Assembly: GCA_947501325.1 (NCBI GenBank)
Contig: CANMVC010000002.1
Span: 1,240,001-1,304,000 of the forward strand
Direction of reading: 5' to 3'
Length of the DNA: 64,000 nucleotides
DNA from: an uncultured Sphingomonadaceae bacterium
GTDB lineage: Bacteria > Pseudomonadota > Alphaproteobacteria > Sphingomonadales > Sphingomonadaceae
The position numbers and the translations under genes were made by a program. Each line of letters starts with the position of its first letter. Positions within the stretch are counted from its first letter, which is position 1. Under the pieces are notes generated by a model that ran no database searches, was not told the DNA's origin, and saw only the letters and a list, made by a program, of their open reading frames with translations. This document shows positions 1 to 9,119 of this stretch, one piece after another.

Positions 1-303
1 TAATAGCGATGGCAAAACCCATCCTATGGAAACGAATGCCAGTGATGTTTTGACAATCAAAAGCCATTTCGCAATTTTGCTGGCTCGCCGCGCAATAAAA
101 TACCAAAGTCCAATATCTATTGAAAAAGCGATGATCGTGGCGACCATCTGACCGATAACGTAATTGCTCCAACCTTCACGACTAAAATCACCGCTTGAGA
201 AATTTTCAATCCAGTTAAGGGAAACTGGTATTGCCGACAAAAGGATCGAGGCAACGAAAAACCTTTCAAACCATAGGATAGACTTGGGCCGCGAGCGTTT
301 CAT
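1..303 (-). CDS. Small integral membrane protein, 3' end beyond window (paralogue of next gene)
   Basis: Partial reading frame of 101 codons that starts with ATG at 303 and is still open at base 1. It begins MKRSRPKSILWFERFF and continues with hydrophobic segments separated by a short polar loop. The segment WYFIARRASKIAKWLL (about residues 67-82) aligns directly with WFKIARKASNMAKWLL in the gene at 351-758, and the N-termini also align (KSILWFERFF against NSIIRFEQLF). The two are therefore tandem paralogues, co-oriented and 47 bp apart. Function is unknown; I recognise no named domain. The ribosome-binding site is weak (AGG about 12 bases upstream), so it may depend on readthrough from the upstream copy. 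Confidence 0.7.
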   Translation of the reverse strand, partial: MKRSRPKSILWFERFFVASILLSAIPVSLNWIENFSSGDFSREGWSNYVIGQMVATIIAFSIDIGLWYFIARRASKIAKWLLIVKTSLAFVSIGWVLPSLL

Positions 304-350
304 ATCGATCGCAGACCTAGCCCGGAATGAGCGGGCGTATCCAGCGAATT

Positions 351-758
351 CTATGTCACTACGGTATTACCGGCAAGCCATTGCTTCGCATCACTTTTGA
401 ACAGCATATAAATCGCCGCCGCCTTCAGGGCGAGGATGGTGAACAGGATCGTCAGACCCAACGTCCGGTAATTATCAACCGTCGCAAGCGACCAGATGAC
501 ACCGATCACGAACATCCCAACCAACAGCCATTTCGCCATATTGCTCGCCTTGCGCGCTATCTTGAACCAGAGCCACAGGTTGATGAGAAAGGGGAAGGCA
601 ATGATCGTATAGGTTGCAAAGGCATTCATCCCGTCGCTACCGTCTCCATGATCCATTACCATTGACCAGGTATCCCAATTCAGGATGATATTAAGGACAT
701 TGAGCGCAAGCGCGCCCAAGAATAGCTGTTCAAATCTGATGATGGAATTTGGTCGCAT
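351..758 (-). CDS. Small integral membrane protein (first copy of a tandem pair)
   Basis: 135-residue protein with four hydrophobic stretches (roughly residues 10-28, 44-62, 73-90 and 97-115), so a small inner-membrane protein. The start at 758 (MRPNSIIRFEQLF) is preferred over a longer frame reaching 830 because a GGAGG ribosome-binding site lies 7 bases before this ATG. Its closest visible relative is the next gene downstream (1-303), which keeps the same ARKASNMAKWLL-type motif after the second hydrophobic segment. I do not recognise the family and assign no function. Probably co-transcribed with the downstream copy. Confidence 0.75.
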   Translation of the reverse strand: MRPNSIIRFEQLFLGALALNVLNIILNWDTWSMVMDHGDGSDGMNAFATYTIIAFPFLINLWLWFKIARKASNMAKWLLVGMFVIGVIWSLATVDNYRTLGLTILFTILALKAAAIYMLFKSDAKQWLAGNTVVT

Positions 759-931
759 GACGGCCTCCGGACTATGTCTAGAACCCGTGCTTCCCTGAAC
801 CGGCCTAACCAAGCCTTGGTCCAAATCCAAATGTTAGCTGCGGGTTAGGCCGAATGTGTCAAAAGCGATCAATCAAAACTTTATTGCAGATCAACCTGCT
901 TATCCCGTTGGATTTTATCGTGAAGCCCGCC

Positions 932-1780
932 CTATACTTGCGCAAAATCGAGCCCGATGTCCGCCGCCGGTGCCGACTGCGTCAACCGTCCCACCGAGAT
1001 AAAGTCCACGCCGGTGTCCGCCTTGTCGAAAATCGTCTCCAGCGTCACGCCGCCAGATGCTTCCGTCACGACCCGTCCACCGATCAGCGTCACCGCCCCG
1101 CGTAAGGTGGCGGGTTCCATATTGTCGAGCAGCAAATGGGTCGCTCCAGCAGCCAGCGCCGGTTCGATCTGATCAACCCGGTCCACTTCGACAATGATCC
1201 GTTCAATCCCGGCATCCACCGCGCGCTTGACTGCTTCGGTGATATTGCCGGCCACTGCGACATGATTATCCTTGATCATCGCGGCGTCCCACAGACCCAT
1301 GCGATGATTTTGCGCGCCACCCATGCGAGTGGCATATTTTTCCAGCACGCGCAGGCCGGGAATGGTCTTGCGCGTGTCGAGCAAGGTACAGCCGGTACCG
1401 ACAATCTTGCGCACATATTCGTTGGTCATGCTGGCAATGCCGGTGAGATGTTGCACTGTGTTGAGCGCGCTACGCTCCGCAGTCAGCATCGCGCGGCCCT
1501 TGCCCTTCAGGCGCATGATATCGGTGCCAGCCTCTACCGCCTCGCCTTCCTGTGCCAAAATTTCAATTTCAACATCGGGATCGAGCGACCGGAAAAACGC
1601 CTCGGCAATCGGCAAGCCCGCGATCACGGCATCGTGGCGGCTATCCATGACGCCGGTAAAGATGGCGTCCTCGGGGATCACGGCCTCGGAAGTTACGTCG
1701 CGGCCAGTGGGGCCGAGATCTTCGGCGAGCGTGGAATGCACAAAGGCATCGAGGTCGAAGCGGTCCAGGGTGAAGGTCAT
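932..1780 (-). CDS. nadC: Nicotinate-nucleotide diphosphorylase (carboxylating), quinolinate phosphoribosyltransferase
   Basis: 282 residues, the usual NadC length. The enzyme converts quinolinate and PRPP to nicotinate mononucleotide, CO2 and PPi in de novo NAD synthesis (cytosolic). Visible family residues are the E102-R103 of AERSALN, the R137-K138-T139 of DTRKTIPGLR, GGAQNHRMGL (154-163), IKDNH (169-173) and the late EASGGV phosphate-binding loop. The ATG at 1780 overlaps the stop of the upstream DUF2254 gene by 4 bases (ATGA), so the two are translationally coupled. nadA lies just beyond in the same direction. nadB is not in the window. Confidence 0.96.
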   Translation of the reverse strand: MTFTLDRFDLDAFVHSTLAEDLGPTGRDVTSEAVIPEDAIFTGVMDSRHDAVIAGLPIAEAFFRSLDPDVEIEILAQEGEAVEAGTDIMRLKGKGRAMLTAERSALNTVQHLTGIASMTNEYVRKIVGTGCTLLDTRKTIPGLRVLEKYATRMGGAQNHRMGLWDAAMIKDNHVAVAGNITEAVKRAVDAGIERIIVEVDRVDQIEPALAAGATHLLLDNMEPATLRGAVTLIGGRVVTEASGGVTLETIFDKADTGVDFISVGRLTQSAPAADIGLDFAQV

Positions 1781-3105
1781 GCAACCTTCTTCATGTTTTT
1801 CCGGAAAGCATCAAGTCTCTCTTCCAGTTCTGCCAAAGAGGTTCCCTTCAATTCGGTTCTTGCCAGCGCGACCAAAGTCTCTGCCTCGTCAAGCAAACTT
1901 TGCAGACGTTCGTCGGATCGGCAACTCGTTGAAGCGGAATAAAGACTGTCGATGAATTTTTTTGCCGCAATAATGTTGGTCGCCGCAGCGGTACGGATCA
2001 CTCCGAAGCCACGATTCAGATAATGCCCGAAATCATCGCTTAGCGGTTGCACCCGATCCCAATCATAATCTTCCTGTTCGGGACCGCGATCCAGATCACG
2101 GCGGCCAAGTTCTGCCGTCGCTGCGGCGGTCCAGTGCATAGCGGTAATGGCTGTAAATGGATCGTTTATACCCGGTGAGAGCGCGCGCAGGGCAATTTCA
2201 GCGAGTTCATCAATAAGATATTCCAGATCTTGTTTGGCCGTGCGCATGCCGCCTGCGCCGAAACAGGCCTGAATGTCTGTAATGGCTTCGTCAGATATAT
2301 CGCTATTGGTTACTTCGACCAACGGGACATCCGGATGGACAAAGTCACCGGTCCTTACCTTCAGAGCGATTGTCAGATCATGTTCTTCTGCAACATCATT
2401 TAATCCATCGAAATCGATAATCTTGACGTAGCCGGTAATTTTCGACGATATTGCGTCGCCGCTGATCTGCTCGCGCGGATCGCGTTCTTCACTGTCCGTG
2501 GGATAGCGGCATTTAATGTCGGTGATGAGCCGCTGGCCAATGCCCTCCAACACCGTGTTGATACGGATGCTCGCCGGAATATGGTGCAAGAAATAGACGA
2601 GTACGCCCACCGCGATAATCGACAACAGCATGGCGACCAGCAGCGATAATTGCGGAGTAAAGCCGGGCAATGCTGTGGCCGCCGCTTCTGCAGCACTTGC
2701 CGCGCTTTCATCCTCACTCCGCACCGCAGGAAGCACCATTAATGAAAAGGTGAAAGTGGCTATAAATGTACCCAGTGATAGCTGGTTGCCGCGATCTTCC
2801 ATGAAATTCGTCAGCAAACGCGGCCCGTAATTGCCCGAAGCATAGGCGACAGCCGCTATGGTAATAGAGAAAACGGTCGACGCCACTCCGATCATGGAAC
2901 CTGCGATAACCGACAATGTAACTCGGGCGCCTTCCGGTCGACTGGGATGGAGCCAACCAAATTGCTGCAGCCATTCGGAGGCGCCATTGCGGTCCAGATA
3001 AACAGTTGTGAGAGCCAAAATGGCCGCGATAATCGAAAAAAGCGCCGGGAAGAACCAGTAGCTGGCGTTAATCGACAATAATAAGGCGCGGAAACGGGCT
3101 ATCAC
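1777..3105 (-). CDS. DUF2254 family membrane protein
   Basis: 442 residues. The N-terminal part has four membrane segments (about 13-35, 60-90, 105-125 and 150-172); the C-terminal half is soluble and contains SPGINDPFTAITAMHWTA, a hallmark of DUF2254 proteins. The family has no established biochemical role. It sits between nadA and nadC in the same direction, 62 bp after nadA and overlapping nadC by 4 bp, so it is expressed with NAD biosynthesis here. A functional link to NAD is only inferred from position. Confidence 0.9.
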   Translation of the reverse strand: MIARFRALLLSINASYWFFPALFSIIAAILALTTVYLDRNGASEWLQQFGWLHPSRPEGARVTLSVIAGSMIGVASTVFSITIAAVAYASGNYGPRLLTNFMEDRGNQLSLGTFIATFTFSLMVLPAVRSEDESAASAAEAAATALPGFTPQLSLLVAMLLSIIAVGVLVYFLHHIPASIRINTVLEGIGQRLITDIKCRYPTDSEERDPREQISGDAISSKITGYVKIIDFDGLNDVAEEHDLTIALKVRTGDFVHPDVPLVEVTNSDISDEAITDIQACFGAGGMRTAKQDLEYLIDELAEIALRALSPGINDPFTAITAMHWTAAATAELGRRDLDRGPEQEDYDWDRVQPLSDDFGHYLNRGFGVIRTAAATNIIAAKKFIDSLYSASTSCRSDERLQSLLDEAETLVALARTELKGTSLAELEERLDAFRKNMKKVA

Positions 3106-3167
3106 GTCGAACGATATTTCGTAATTGTCATCGTGTTAATACGCACCGGCTGAACGGTGGTTGCGAT

Positions 3168-4181
3168 TTAATCCTCATGCGCCAGATCAGCCGGTCCCAG
3201 ATCACCCTGCCCAACGGTCGCGCTCGCCATTTCCATCATCTTGTCGATCGACTTGCGGGCCTGCAGGCGCAGTTCTTCGTCCATTTCGATGCGCGGTTCC
3301 AGATCGCGGAGCGCGACATAGAGTTTTTCCATCGTGTTGAGCGCCATATAGGGGCAGATGTTGCAATTGCAGTTGCCGTCCGCGCCGGGTGCGCCGATGA
3401 AATTCTTTTCCGGCACCGCTTTTTCCATCTGGTGGATGATATGCGGCTCGGTCGCGATGATGATCGTATCGCCTTCAAATTCCTTGGCATATTTCAGGAT
3501 CGCGCTGGTTGAACCGACCATGTCGGCGTGATCCAGGATATAGGCCGGGCATTCAGGATGGGCCGCCACAGGCGCATCGGGATGCTGGGTTTTCAGTTTC
3601 AGCAGTTCCGTCTCGCTAAACGCTTCATGGACGATGCAAACACCGGGCCACAGCAACATGTCGCGACCGGTTTTCTTGGCGATATAGCCGCCAAGATGCT
3701 TGTCCGGGCCAAAGATGATTTTCTGGTCCAGCGGGATTTGTGAAAGGATATGTTCGGCGGATGAGCTGGTCACGATAATATCGGACAGCGCCTTCACCTC
3801 GGCCGAGCAGTTAATATAGGTCAGCGCGATATGGTCAGGATGCTCATCGCGAAACGCCTTGAACTTGTCCGGCGGACAACTGTCTTCCAGGCTGCAACCC
3901 GCATCCATATCCGGCAGCACGACGATTTTCTCCGGCGACAGGATTTTGGCGGTTTCCGCCATGAATTTCACGCCGCAAAAGGCAATCACATCGGCATCGG
4001 TTTCCGCTGCCTTGCGCGAAAGCTCCAGTGAATCACCGACAAAATCGGCAATATCCTGAATCTCCGGTTTCTGGTAATAATGGGCGAGGATGATCGCGTT
4101 GCGTTCTTTGCGCAGACGGTGAATTTCCTCGATCACATCTACGCCGGCCAAGCTGCCGCCAATTCCACCACGTGCATCCAT
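3168..4181 (-). CDS. nadA: Quinolinate synthase
   Basis: 337 residues; condenses iminoaspartate with dihydroxyacetone phosphate to quinolinate using a [4Fe-4S] cluster. Motifs seen include AHYYQKPEIQDIADFVGDS near residues 33-51, AFCGVKFMAETAKILSPEK (67-85), TSSSA (138-142), HPECPAYI (208-215) and CNCNICPYM (271-279). The cluster cysteines are probably among DAGCSLEDSC (96-101), HPEC (211) and NICP (276). ATG at 4181 is preceded by AAAGGAAAAG, a good ribosome-binding site. First NAD gene of the leftward block nadA, DUF2254, nadC. Confidence 0.97.
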   Translation of the reverse strand: MDARGGIGGSLAGVDVIEEIHRLRKERNAIILAHYYQKPEIQDIADFVGDSLELSRKAAETDADVIAFCGVKFMAETAKILSPEKIVVLPDMDAGCSLEDSCPPDKFKAFRDEHPDHIALTYINCSAEVKALSDIIVTSSSAEHILSQIPLDQKIIFGPDKHLGGYIAKKTGRDMLLWPGVCIVHEAFSETELLKLKTQHPDAPVAAHPECPAYILDHADMVGSTSAILKYAKEFEGDTIIIATEPHIIHQMEKAVPEKNFIGAPGADGNCNCNICPYMALNTMEKLYVALRDLEPRIEMDEELRLQARKSIDKMMEMASATVGQGDLGPADLAHED

Positions 4182-4235
4182 TGTCTTTTCCTTTAAGTAA
4201 CTTACTGCCGCTATGCCACGAGGCAGCGGCGAAGA

Positions 4236-5327
4236 TCAATCATCGATGCGGAATTTCATGATCCGCGCTGTCACGGCCTGATCCGCATCCATTCCCCCCA
4301 TGATATAGTAATCATCGCCCGACTTTACGAGAGCGCGATGATCCATTCCGGGTTCGGCCAATTTGCCCAGTTCGGTCCACTGATCCGTGTTCAGATCATA
4401 GCCGAAGACCCGGTCTGTCGGTTTTGCGGGCTCTCCATCATAACCGATGCCATCATAGTTATAGGGATTGTCACCACCACCGGCAAACAGGATAAGGCCG
4501 CGATCACCATCGCCCATGGCCGCCATCCGGTATCGCGGTCCCCCGGGATGGGTCTCAATCGCGCGCCAGCTAATCCGCCCGGGGTCACCCGGATCAATAT
4601 CGCCGCGCCATGCAAAGGGAGCCGCGGCAAATTTGCGTTTGCCATCGACCAGGCCTGCGACCGCCACGCCATCTGTGATAATCATGCTATTGTTCGCCAG
4701 TCCGCCTGCATGGCCGAATACCGGCTTGCCGGGAAACTCGGTCGCCATGCTCCAGCTATCCGACTTTGTGTCATAGAGCTGAACCAGACTGACATTGCCT
4801 TCATCATGCCAGCCGGACACCAGATAGATATAGCGATTCTTGTAGGGTAGCGCGACCATATCATCCACCGGTGTCGGCATATCGGCAAGGCGCTTGTAGG
4901 CCTTTGTCTGGGGATCAAAGGCAAAGACTTCCGGTGTGGACACCTCGTCGCCATTTTCTGCCACGGTATAACCGCCAAACAGATAGACCTTGTCCGCCAC
5001 CGTCACGGCTGCACTAGCCAGCCGGCCCTCACTCACGGGGACAGAAGCGATTTCTTCACAATCCTTGATGCTGATAATGCAGGCAAAGGCGGCATTGCTG
5101 GTATCTTTCCAGCTTTTGCCCGACTTCAGTCCGTTGAAGCTGTAAAGCGTCGGGCCGTCGGGCCCTTCCGCGGCCGCCACGGCGTTATTGCTGATCGGGA
5201 TGGGTAGTTCAAATTCAGCCGCCGATGAAACCGGTTGTGTTGCGCGCTGTTCGGAAGACTCTTGCCCGCAGGCGCTTGTGACCATAGCGATGCCCAAAAT
5301 CGCGGCCTTGCTCCAAATTTTCATCAC
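4236..5327 (-). CDS. Kelch-repeat lipoprotein
   Basis: 363 residues. A lipoprotein signal ends at VTSAC (cysteine about residue 20), so it is probably anchored in the periplasm or outer membrane. The rest reads as kelch-type beta-propeller blades: recurrent patterns such as DKVYLFGGYT, NRYIYLVSGWH, RGLILFAGGGDN and DDYYIMGGMD at roughly 50-residue spacing. Such propellers usually bind partners or carbohydrates; no catalytic residues are apparent. The start overlaps the end of the DUF4230 gene by 4 bases. Either of two adjacent ATG codons could initiate. Confidence 0.85.
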   Translation of the reverse strand: MMKIWSKAAILGIAMVTSACGQESSEQRATQPVSSAAEFELPIPISNNAVAAAEGPDGPTLYSFNGLKSGKSWKDTSNAAFACIISIKDCEEIASVPVSEGRLASAAVTVADKVYLFGGYTVAENGDEVSTPEVFAFDPQTKAYKRLADMPTPVDDMVALPYKNRYIYLVSGWHDEGNVSLVQLYDTKSDSWSMATEFPGKPVFGHAGGLANNSMIITDGVAVAGLVDGKRKFAAAPFAWRGDIDPGDPGRISWRAIETHPGGPRYRMAAMGDGDRGLILFAGGGDNPYNYDGIGYDGEPAKPTDRVFGYDLNTDQWTELGKLAEPGMDHRALVKSGDDYYIMGGMDADQAVTARIMKFRIDD

Positions 5328-6025
5328 TCCGCCCCCTGCTTTTCCTTGTCCGCCAAAACGTCCTTGATCGACCGGGACACGTCCCAGCGATCGGTATTGG
5401 CTGCGCCCCGCTCAAATGCGAAAAAGGCGTCTACTTTAGCATCCAGTCCGGCGGCGCGCAGTGGCAGGACGAAGCTGCTCTCAACGGCCCGTCTTGCGGC
5501 ATCCCGCGCCAATCGCATTTGCAAGGGGTTTTTGGCCTGCTTGGCCAGTTCCGTGACACCCTTTTTGCGATTGGCCTGATCCAGCGTTTTTTCCGCATCG
5601 GTCAGCGCCATTAATATCCCGCCATCATCATAGCTCTGAATACGGTCAATCTGCACCTCTGGCCGCGCGATTTCGATCGGCGGCATTTCGACCGACAGCG
5701 TTCCGGTCTCCGCATCCCAGCGGACATTGTCGGCATCGAGCTTCGCCAGATCTACCTCATAGCGTACCGATCCCGGCATGATCAGCGTCTTGCGCGCCGA
5801 GAGCCCCATGCGGGTCACTGTGGTCGTGACCGTCGCATTATAGCTCGCGGAAAAAACCGTAAGGCGGTTCTGTTCGCGCAATCCATCAAGGCTCGCGCTG
5901 GCAATTGACACGGGATCGGGCGTGAAACTGCTTTCAAACTTCGACAACAGCAACCAAGATAACGCGCCGAGAATAGCTAGCACGCCCGCCATGATCGCCA
6001 AGGGAATGGCGAAGCGGCGGTTCAT
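5324..6025 (-). CDS. DUF4230 domain protein, single-pass membrane anchor
   Basis: 233 residues. One N-terminal membrane segment (about residues 7-28) is followed by a mainly beta region resembling DUF4230 (LTVFSASYNATVTTT, then VRYEVDLAKLDADNVRWD and LSVEMPPIEIARPEV) and a C-terminal helical region rich in K, R and A. The role of the family is unknown; it is usually exported and membrane-tethered. Overlaps both neighbours by 4 bases, which implies one mRNA for MBL hydrolase, DUF4230 and kelch lipoprotein. Confidence 0.85.
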   Translation of the reverse strand: MNRRFAIPLAIMAGVLAILGALSWLLLSKFESSFTPDPVSIASASLDGLREQNRLTVFSASYNATVTTTVTRMGLSARKTLIMPGSVRYEVDLAKLDADNVRWDAETGTLSVEMPPIEIARPEVQIDRIQSYDDGGILMALTDAEKTLDQANRKKGVTELAKQAKNPLQMRLARDAARRAVESSFVLPLRAAGLDAKVDAFFAFERGAANTDRWDVSRSIKDVLADKEKQGAE

Positions 6026-6927
6026 GCGGACATTTTCCAGATTTCGCCATCTTCGGCGACAATCTCCCGGTTCTGCAGGTCGATCAGATGCGCGCGCACA
6101 GACTGACCGGCGGCGCCTTTCAGTCGGGGATCAAGCCCTTTGTACATTTGCGTCACCATATCGGGAATTGCCGAGGGACCACCTTCCAGCAGCTTGAGTA
6201 TCTGCCGCTCACGCTGTTTGCGGTGCCCCATCATGCCGCGGACCAGTTGCCGCGGTTTATCGACCTTTTTGCCGTGGGCGGGATAATAGACCTTGTCCTC
6301 GCGCTCATAGAGCTTTTGCAGGCTCGCCATATAGTCGGCCATATCGCCATCCGGCGGAACGATGACACTGGTCGACCAGGCCATGACATGATCGCCGGTA
6401 AACAGCGCACCGGATTCCTGCACCGCGAGACAGAGATGGTTCGAAGTATGCCCCGGCGTGGCTACCGCCTCGATAGTCCAGCCATCACCAGCCAAGGTTT
6501 CGCCATCGACCAGCACACGGTCGGGTTCATATGTTTTGTCAAAGCTTTCATCAGACCGCGGCCCGTCATCCTGCAACACCAGCGGCGCACATCCGATAAT
6601 CGGCGCGCCTGTACGAGCCGCCAGCGGTTTGGCCGCCGGACTGTGGTCGCGGTGGGTATGGGTGCACATGATCGCTGTGATCTTCGCATCGCCAACCGCC
6701 GCCATGATCGCATTGATATGGTCATCCAGCGCCGGACCCGGATCGATGACGGCGCGATCACTCTTGTTGCCCACAACATAGGTCTGCGTGCCGGTGTAGG
6801 TATAGGGGCTGGGATTGCCCGCTAGCACGCGCGCGACCAAGGGCTCCATCTGTTCGGATAGGCCGGTCGGGAAGCTGCTCGGGTCAAATTCATTGTTCAT
6901 GGTCAAGATGTGGCATATTCCGGCCAT
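6022..6927 (-). CDS. MBL-fold metallo-hydrolase, LACTB2-like
   Basis: 301 residues (292 if translation begins at the ATG at 6900, MNNEFDPS). The metallo-beta-lactamase metal motif is THTHRDHSPAAKPLAART around residue 91, followed by ATPGHTSNHLCL, TGDHVMAW and YPAHGKKV, giving the full H-x-H-x-D-H, H, D, H ligand set. A C-terminal winged-helix-like tail (QMYKGLDPRLKGAAGQSVRAHL) is typical of LACTB2-type hydrolases. Substrate unknown. Neither start has a convincing ribosome-binding site. First gene of the leftward MBL, DUF4230, kelch unit. Confidence 0.88.
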   Translation of the reverse strand: MAGICHILTMNNEFDPSSFPTGLSEQMEPLVARVLAGNPSPYTYTGTQTYVVGNKSDRAVIDPGPALDDHINAIMAAVGDAKITAIMCTHTHRDHSPAAKPLAARTGAPIIGCAPLVLQDDGPRSDESFDKTYEPDRVLVDGETLAGDGWTIEAVATPGHTSNHLCLAVQESGALFTGDHVMAWSTSVIVPPDGDMADYMASLQKLYEREDKVYYPAHGKKVDKPRQLVRGMMGHRKQRERQILKLLEGGPSAIPDMVTQMYKGLDPRLKGAAGQSVRAHLIDLQNREIVAEDGEIWKMSA

Positions 6928-6953
6928 AAAACAACCATGAATATCAACACAAA

Positions 6954-6987
6954 ATCGGGAGCAAGCCGCAAAAGGCCTGCTCCCGAT
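6954..6987 (-). terminator. Rho-independent terminator after the BlaI/M56 operon
   Basis: Inverted repeat ATCGGGAGCAaGCC / GGCcTGCTCCCGAT with a 6-base loop; 13 of 14 positions pair. Read leftward it is followed by TTTTGTGTT. It lies 27 bases past the M56 stop and before the MBL gene, so it separates the two leftward units. Confidence 0.85.
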
Positions 6988-7013
6988 CTTGTGACGATAG
7001 GTTTAAAGAGGGA

Positions 7014-9119
7014 TCAGGTCATCGAGAGCTGGGCTTTGAGTTCTTTGATATCCCTATCAAAGCTCTCGATTTTCAGTTTCTGTTTGGCCGTTTTATTGCG
7101 GCATTCGGCGGCCTTGGCCCGCTCGTTTTGCAGGTTTTGTAGCGTAACTTTCAATACCGCTTTTTTATCCTTATCTGTGCAACCAACGATGCTTGCCCAT
7201 ATTGTATCGCCGCGGGCGTCTTTAGCTCCGGCAAAAGCAATTTTCTGGTTGATTGCAGTACAATCAGCATTCGAATGGCTCGAACGCGCTACGTGGCTTG
7301 ATCGGCTCGATTTTTGCACCGACATTTTAAAATTCGGCTTGAAGGCAATCTGGGAGACGTCCCAAATTCTTGCCGCTACGCTTTTGGCTTCCCGTGCTTC
7401 CTGCTGCGCTTCACGGGTCGCTTCCAGAGCTTCGCGCTGGGCCTCGCGGGCCTCTTGACGCGCTTCTCGTTCCGCTTCCCTGGCTTCACGGGCGGCTTCA
7501 CGCACTTCCCGGGCCGCTTCGCGAAGAGCAGCTTCAACTTCCCGCTTGGCTTCGCGGCGATAACGCTCTGCCTCGCGCTGGGCTTCACGGGACTCCATCG
7601 CGGCTTCACGGGCCGCTTCTTCTGCCTCACGCCGCGACTCTTCGGCTTCCTCAACCATTTCTCTGATCTCGGCTTTGCTGAGTTTTTTGTTCGTCCGCAA
7701 AACTACCGTTCGGCCATTATATTTGATCCGGTGAACATGTTCATTCCCACTGGCCTGAACTTTTGCCCAATCCTTTTCGCCATTAAGCATAGTGATGTTG
7801 ATGGTGCCCTTGGATTTGTCATGCGCCACAAATCCTGGCTTTCCCGGAGCAACCGGCGGAACCGGAGGCACAGGCGGAACGGGCGCTACCGGTGCCCATG
7901 CTGTATCCGTATTTTGCCTGGAAGCCTTTATTTTCTTAAGGCGCTTGGTAATTTCTTTGCCCTTCAGCTTCCGTTCTGACTGAAACTGAAAACTGCCATC
8001 GTCATTCTCGACAGTATATCTATAACCATTTGCATCTTTTTCAGCGACGACGACACCATTCTGGCCGACATCCACACTGGCGCTTTTCGTGCGAATTTTG
8101 GCAGTCTCGTCCTTACTGCCAACATTGAACGCTACATTTTCATCATCCGCTATGAATTCATCGTCCGCTGTAAAGTTATCTTCATGAGGGTGCGCTTCGG
8201 CTTCCACGGCATAGGTCACAGTTGCCGTTAGCGGCAATGCGACAACGGTGCTGGCCCCAACCATCAGCGCGCCAACGCGCTTGCGGAAAGCAGATTTTTC
8301 TTTCTGACCCAGCATTTTAAGCCGGTCCTTGATCTTGTTTTTCTGGTTCAGAGGACTGGCAAGGCCAAGCTGGTGCCCCGACACCGATTTCGCAATCGTC
8401 CGCCCATAAACAGCGCGCAAGTCTCGCCCATTATTTTTCAGGATGCGCGCATCACAAGCGGTCTCCTGGTCCTGTCGGAACGCGATCCACGCCAACCAGG
8501 CCACCGGATTGAACCAATGTAGTGACAGGATAAGCAAACCGATAAAGTTGGCAGCCAGATCACCTGACTCGTGGTGAGCGATTTCATGCTCCAGCGCCAA
8601 TTCGCGCTCGCGCGGGGCATAATCACGGAAGAAATTCGTTGGTACGGCGATATATTTTTCGAACAATCCGAAAGCCAACGGCCCGCTGACCGCTGCCGTT
8701 TCGAGAATTCTGATCCGGCCATGGCTGCCGACAAGACGGCCATCGGAGACAATGTCTTCACGGAACTGAAAATAGGACGCGAGTTTGCTGATGAACAGCA
8801 TGCCAGCACCGCCAAACCAGACAACCAGGGCAATCACCATCCAGTCAATCGAAGCCAGCCCGCTGACGGCAACCGTCTCGGCGGGAGCAACCATCGCTAT
8901 TTCCGACAATATCGGCGTCGCTCCAATCGCGGACACTGTCTCAACCGGCGGCGGTGCTTTCAATGTCAGCGTAGGCATGAACAGCCGGGCAAGAGGCAGG
9001 GCCCACAAAAGATAGGCAATATGTGCCCCGAAAAAATGCGCCACTGGCTTACGAACGATCAGCACCAGTGCCATGAGCAACGTCATCGACACCATCGTGT
9101 CTATCAACCAGTTGGTCAT
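7014..9119 (-). CDS. M56-family (BlaR1-like) membrane metallopeptidase with C-terminal alanine/glutamate/arginine coiled coil
   Basis: 701 residues. Three N-terminal membrane segments (about 5-23, 33-50 and 91-112), the zinc protease motif HEIAH (178-182) with QETACDAR (E219) as the third-ligand region, and a fourth membrane segment near 285-308: the BlaR1/MecR1 peptidase core. In place of the penicillin-binding sensor domain, the periplasmic part has a low-complexity region, a PVPPVPPVPP run (about 406-426), then a highly charged REAxREAxRE repeat (about 486-580) predicted to be a long coiled coil, and a small C-terminal domain with two cysteines. Overlaps blaI by 4 bases. Known relatives cleave the BlaI repressor after sensing a signal; here the signal is unknown and unlikely to be a beta-lactam. 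Confidence 0.88.
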   Translation of the reverse strand: MTNWLIDTMVSMTLLMALVLIVRKPVAHFFGAHIAYLLWALPLARLFMPTLTLKAPPPVETVSAIGATPILSEIAMVAPAETVAVSGLASIDWMVIALVVWFGGAGMLFISKLASYFQFREDIVSDGRLVGSHGRIRILETAAVSGPLAFGLFEKYIAVPTNFFRDYAPRERELALEHEIAHHESGDLAANFIGLLILSLHWFNPVAWLAWIAFRQDQETACDARILKNNGRDLRAVYGRTIAKSVSGHQLGLASPLNQKNKIKDRLKMLGQKEKSAFRKRVGALMVGASTVVALPLTATVTYAVEAEAHPHEDNFTADDEFIADDENVAFNVGSKDETAKIRTKSASVDVGQNGVVVAEKDANGYRYTVENDDGSFQFQSERKLKGKEITKRLKKIKASRQNTDTAWAPVAPVPPVPPVPPVAPGKPGFVAHDKSKGTINITMLNGEKDWAKVQASGNEHVHRIKYNGRTVVLRTNKKLSKAEIREMVEEAEESRREAEEAAREAAMESREAQREAERYRREAKREVEAALREAAREVREAAREAREAEREARQEAREAQREALEATREAQQEAREAKSVAARIWDVSQIAFKPNFKMSVQKSSRSSHVARSSHSNADCTAINQKIAFAGAKDARGDTIWASIVGCTDKDKKAVLKVTLQNLQNERAKAAECRNKTAKQKLKIESFDRDIKELKAQLSMT

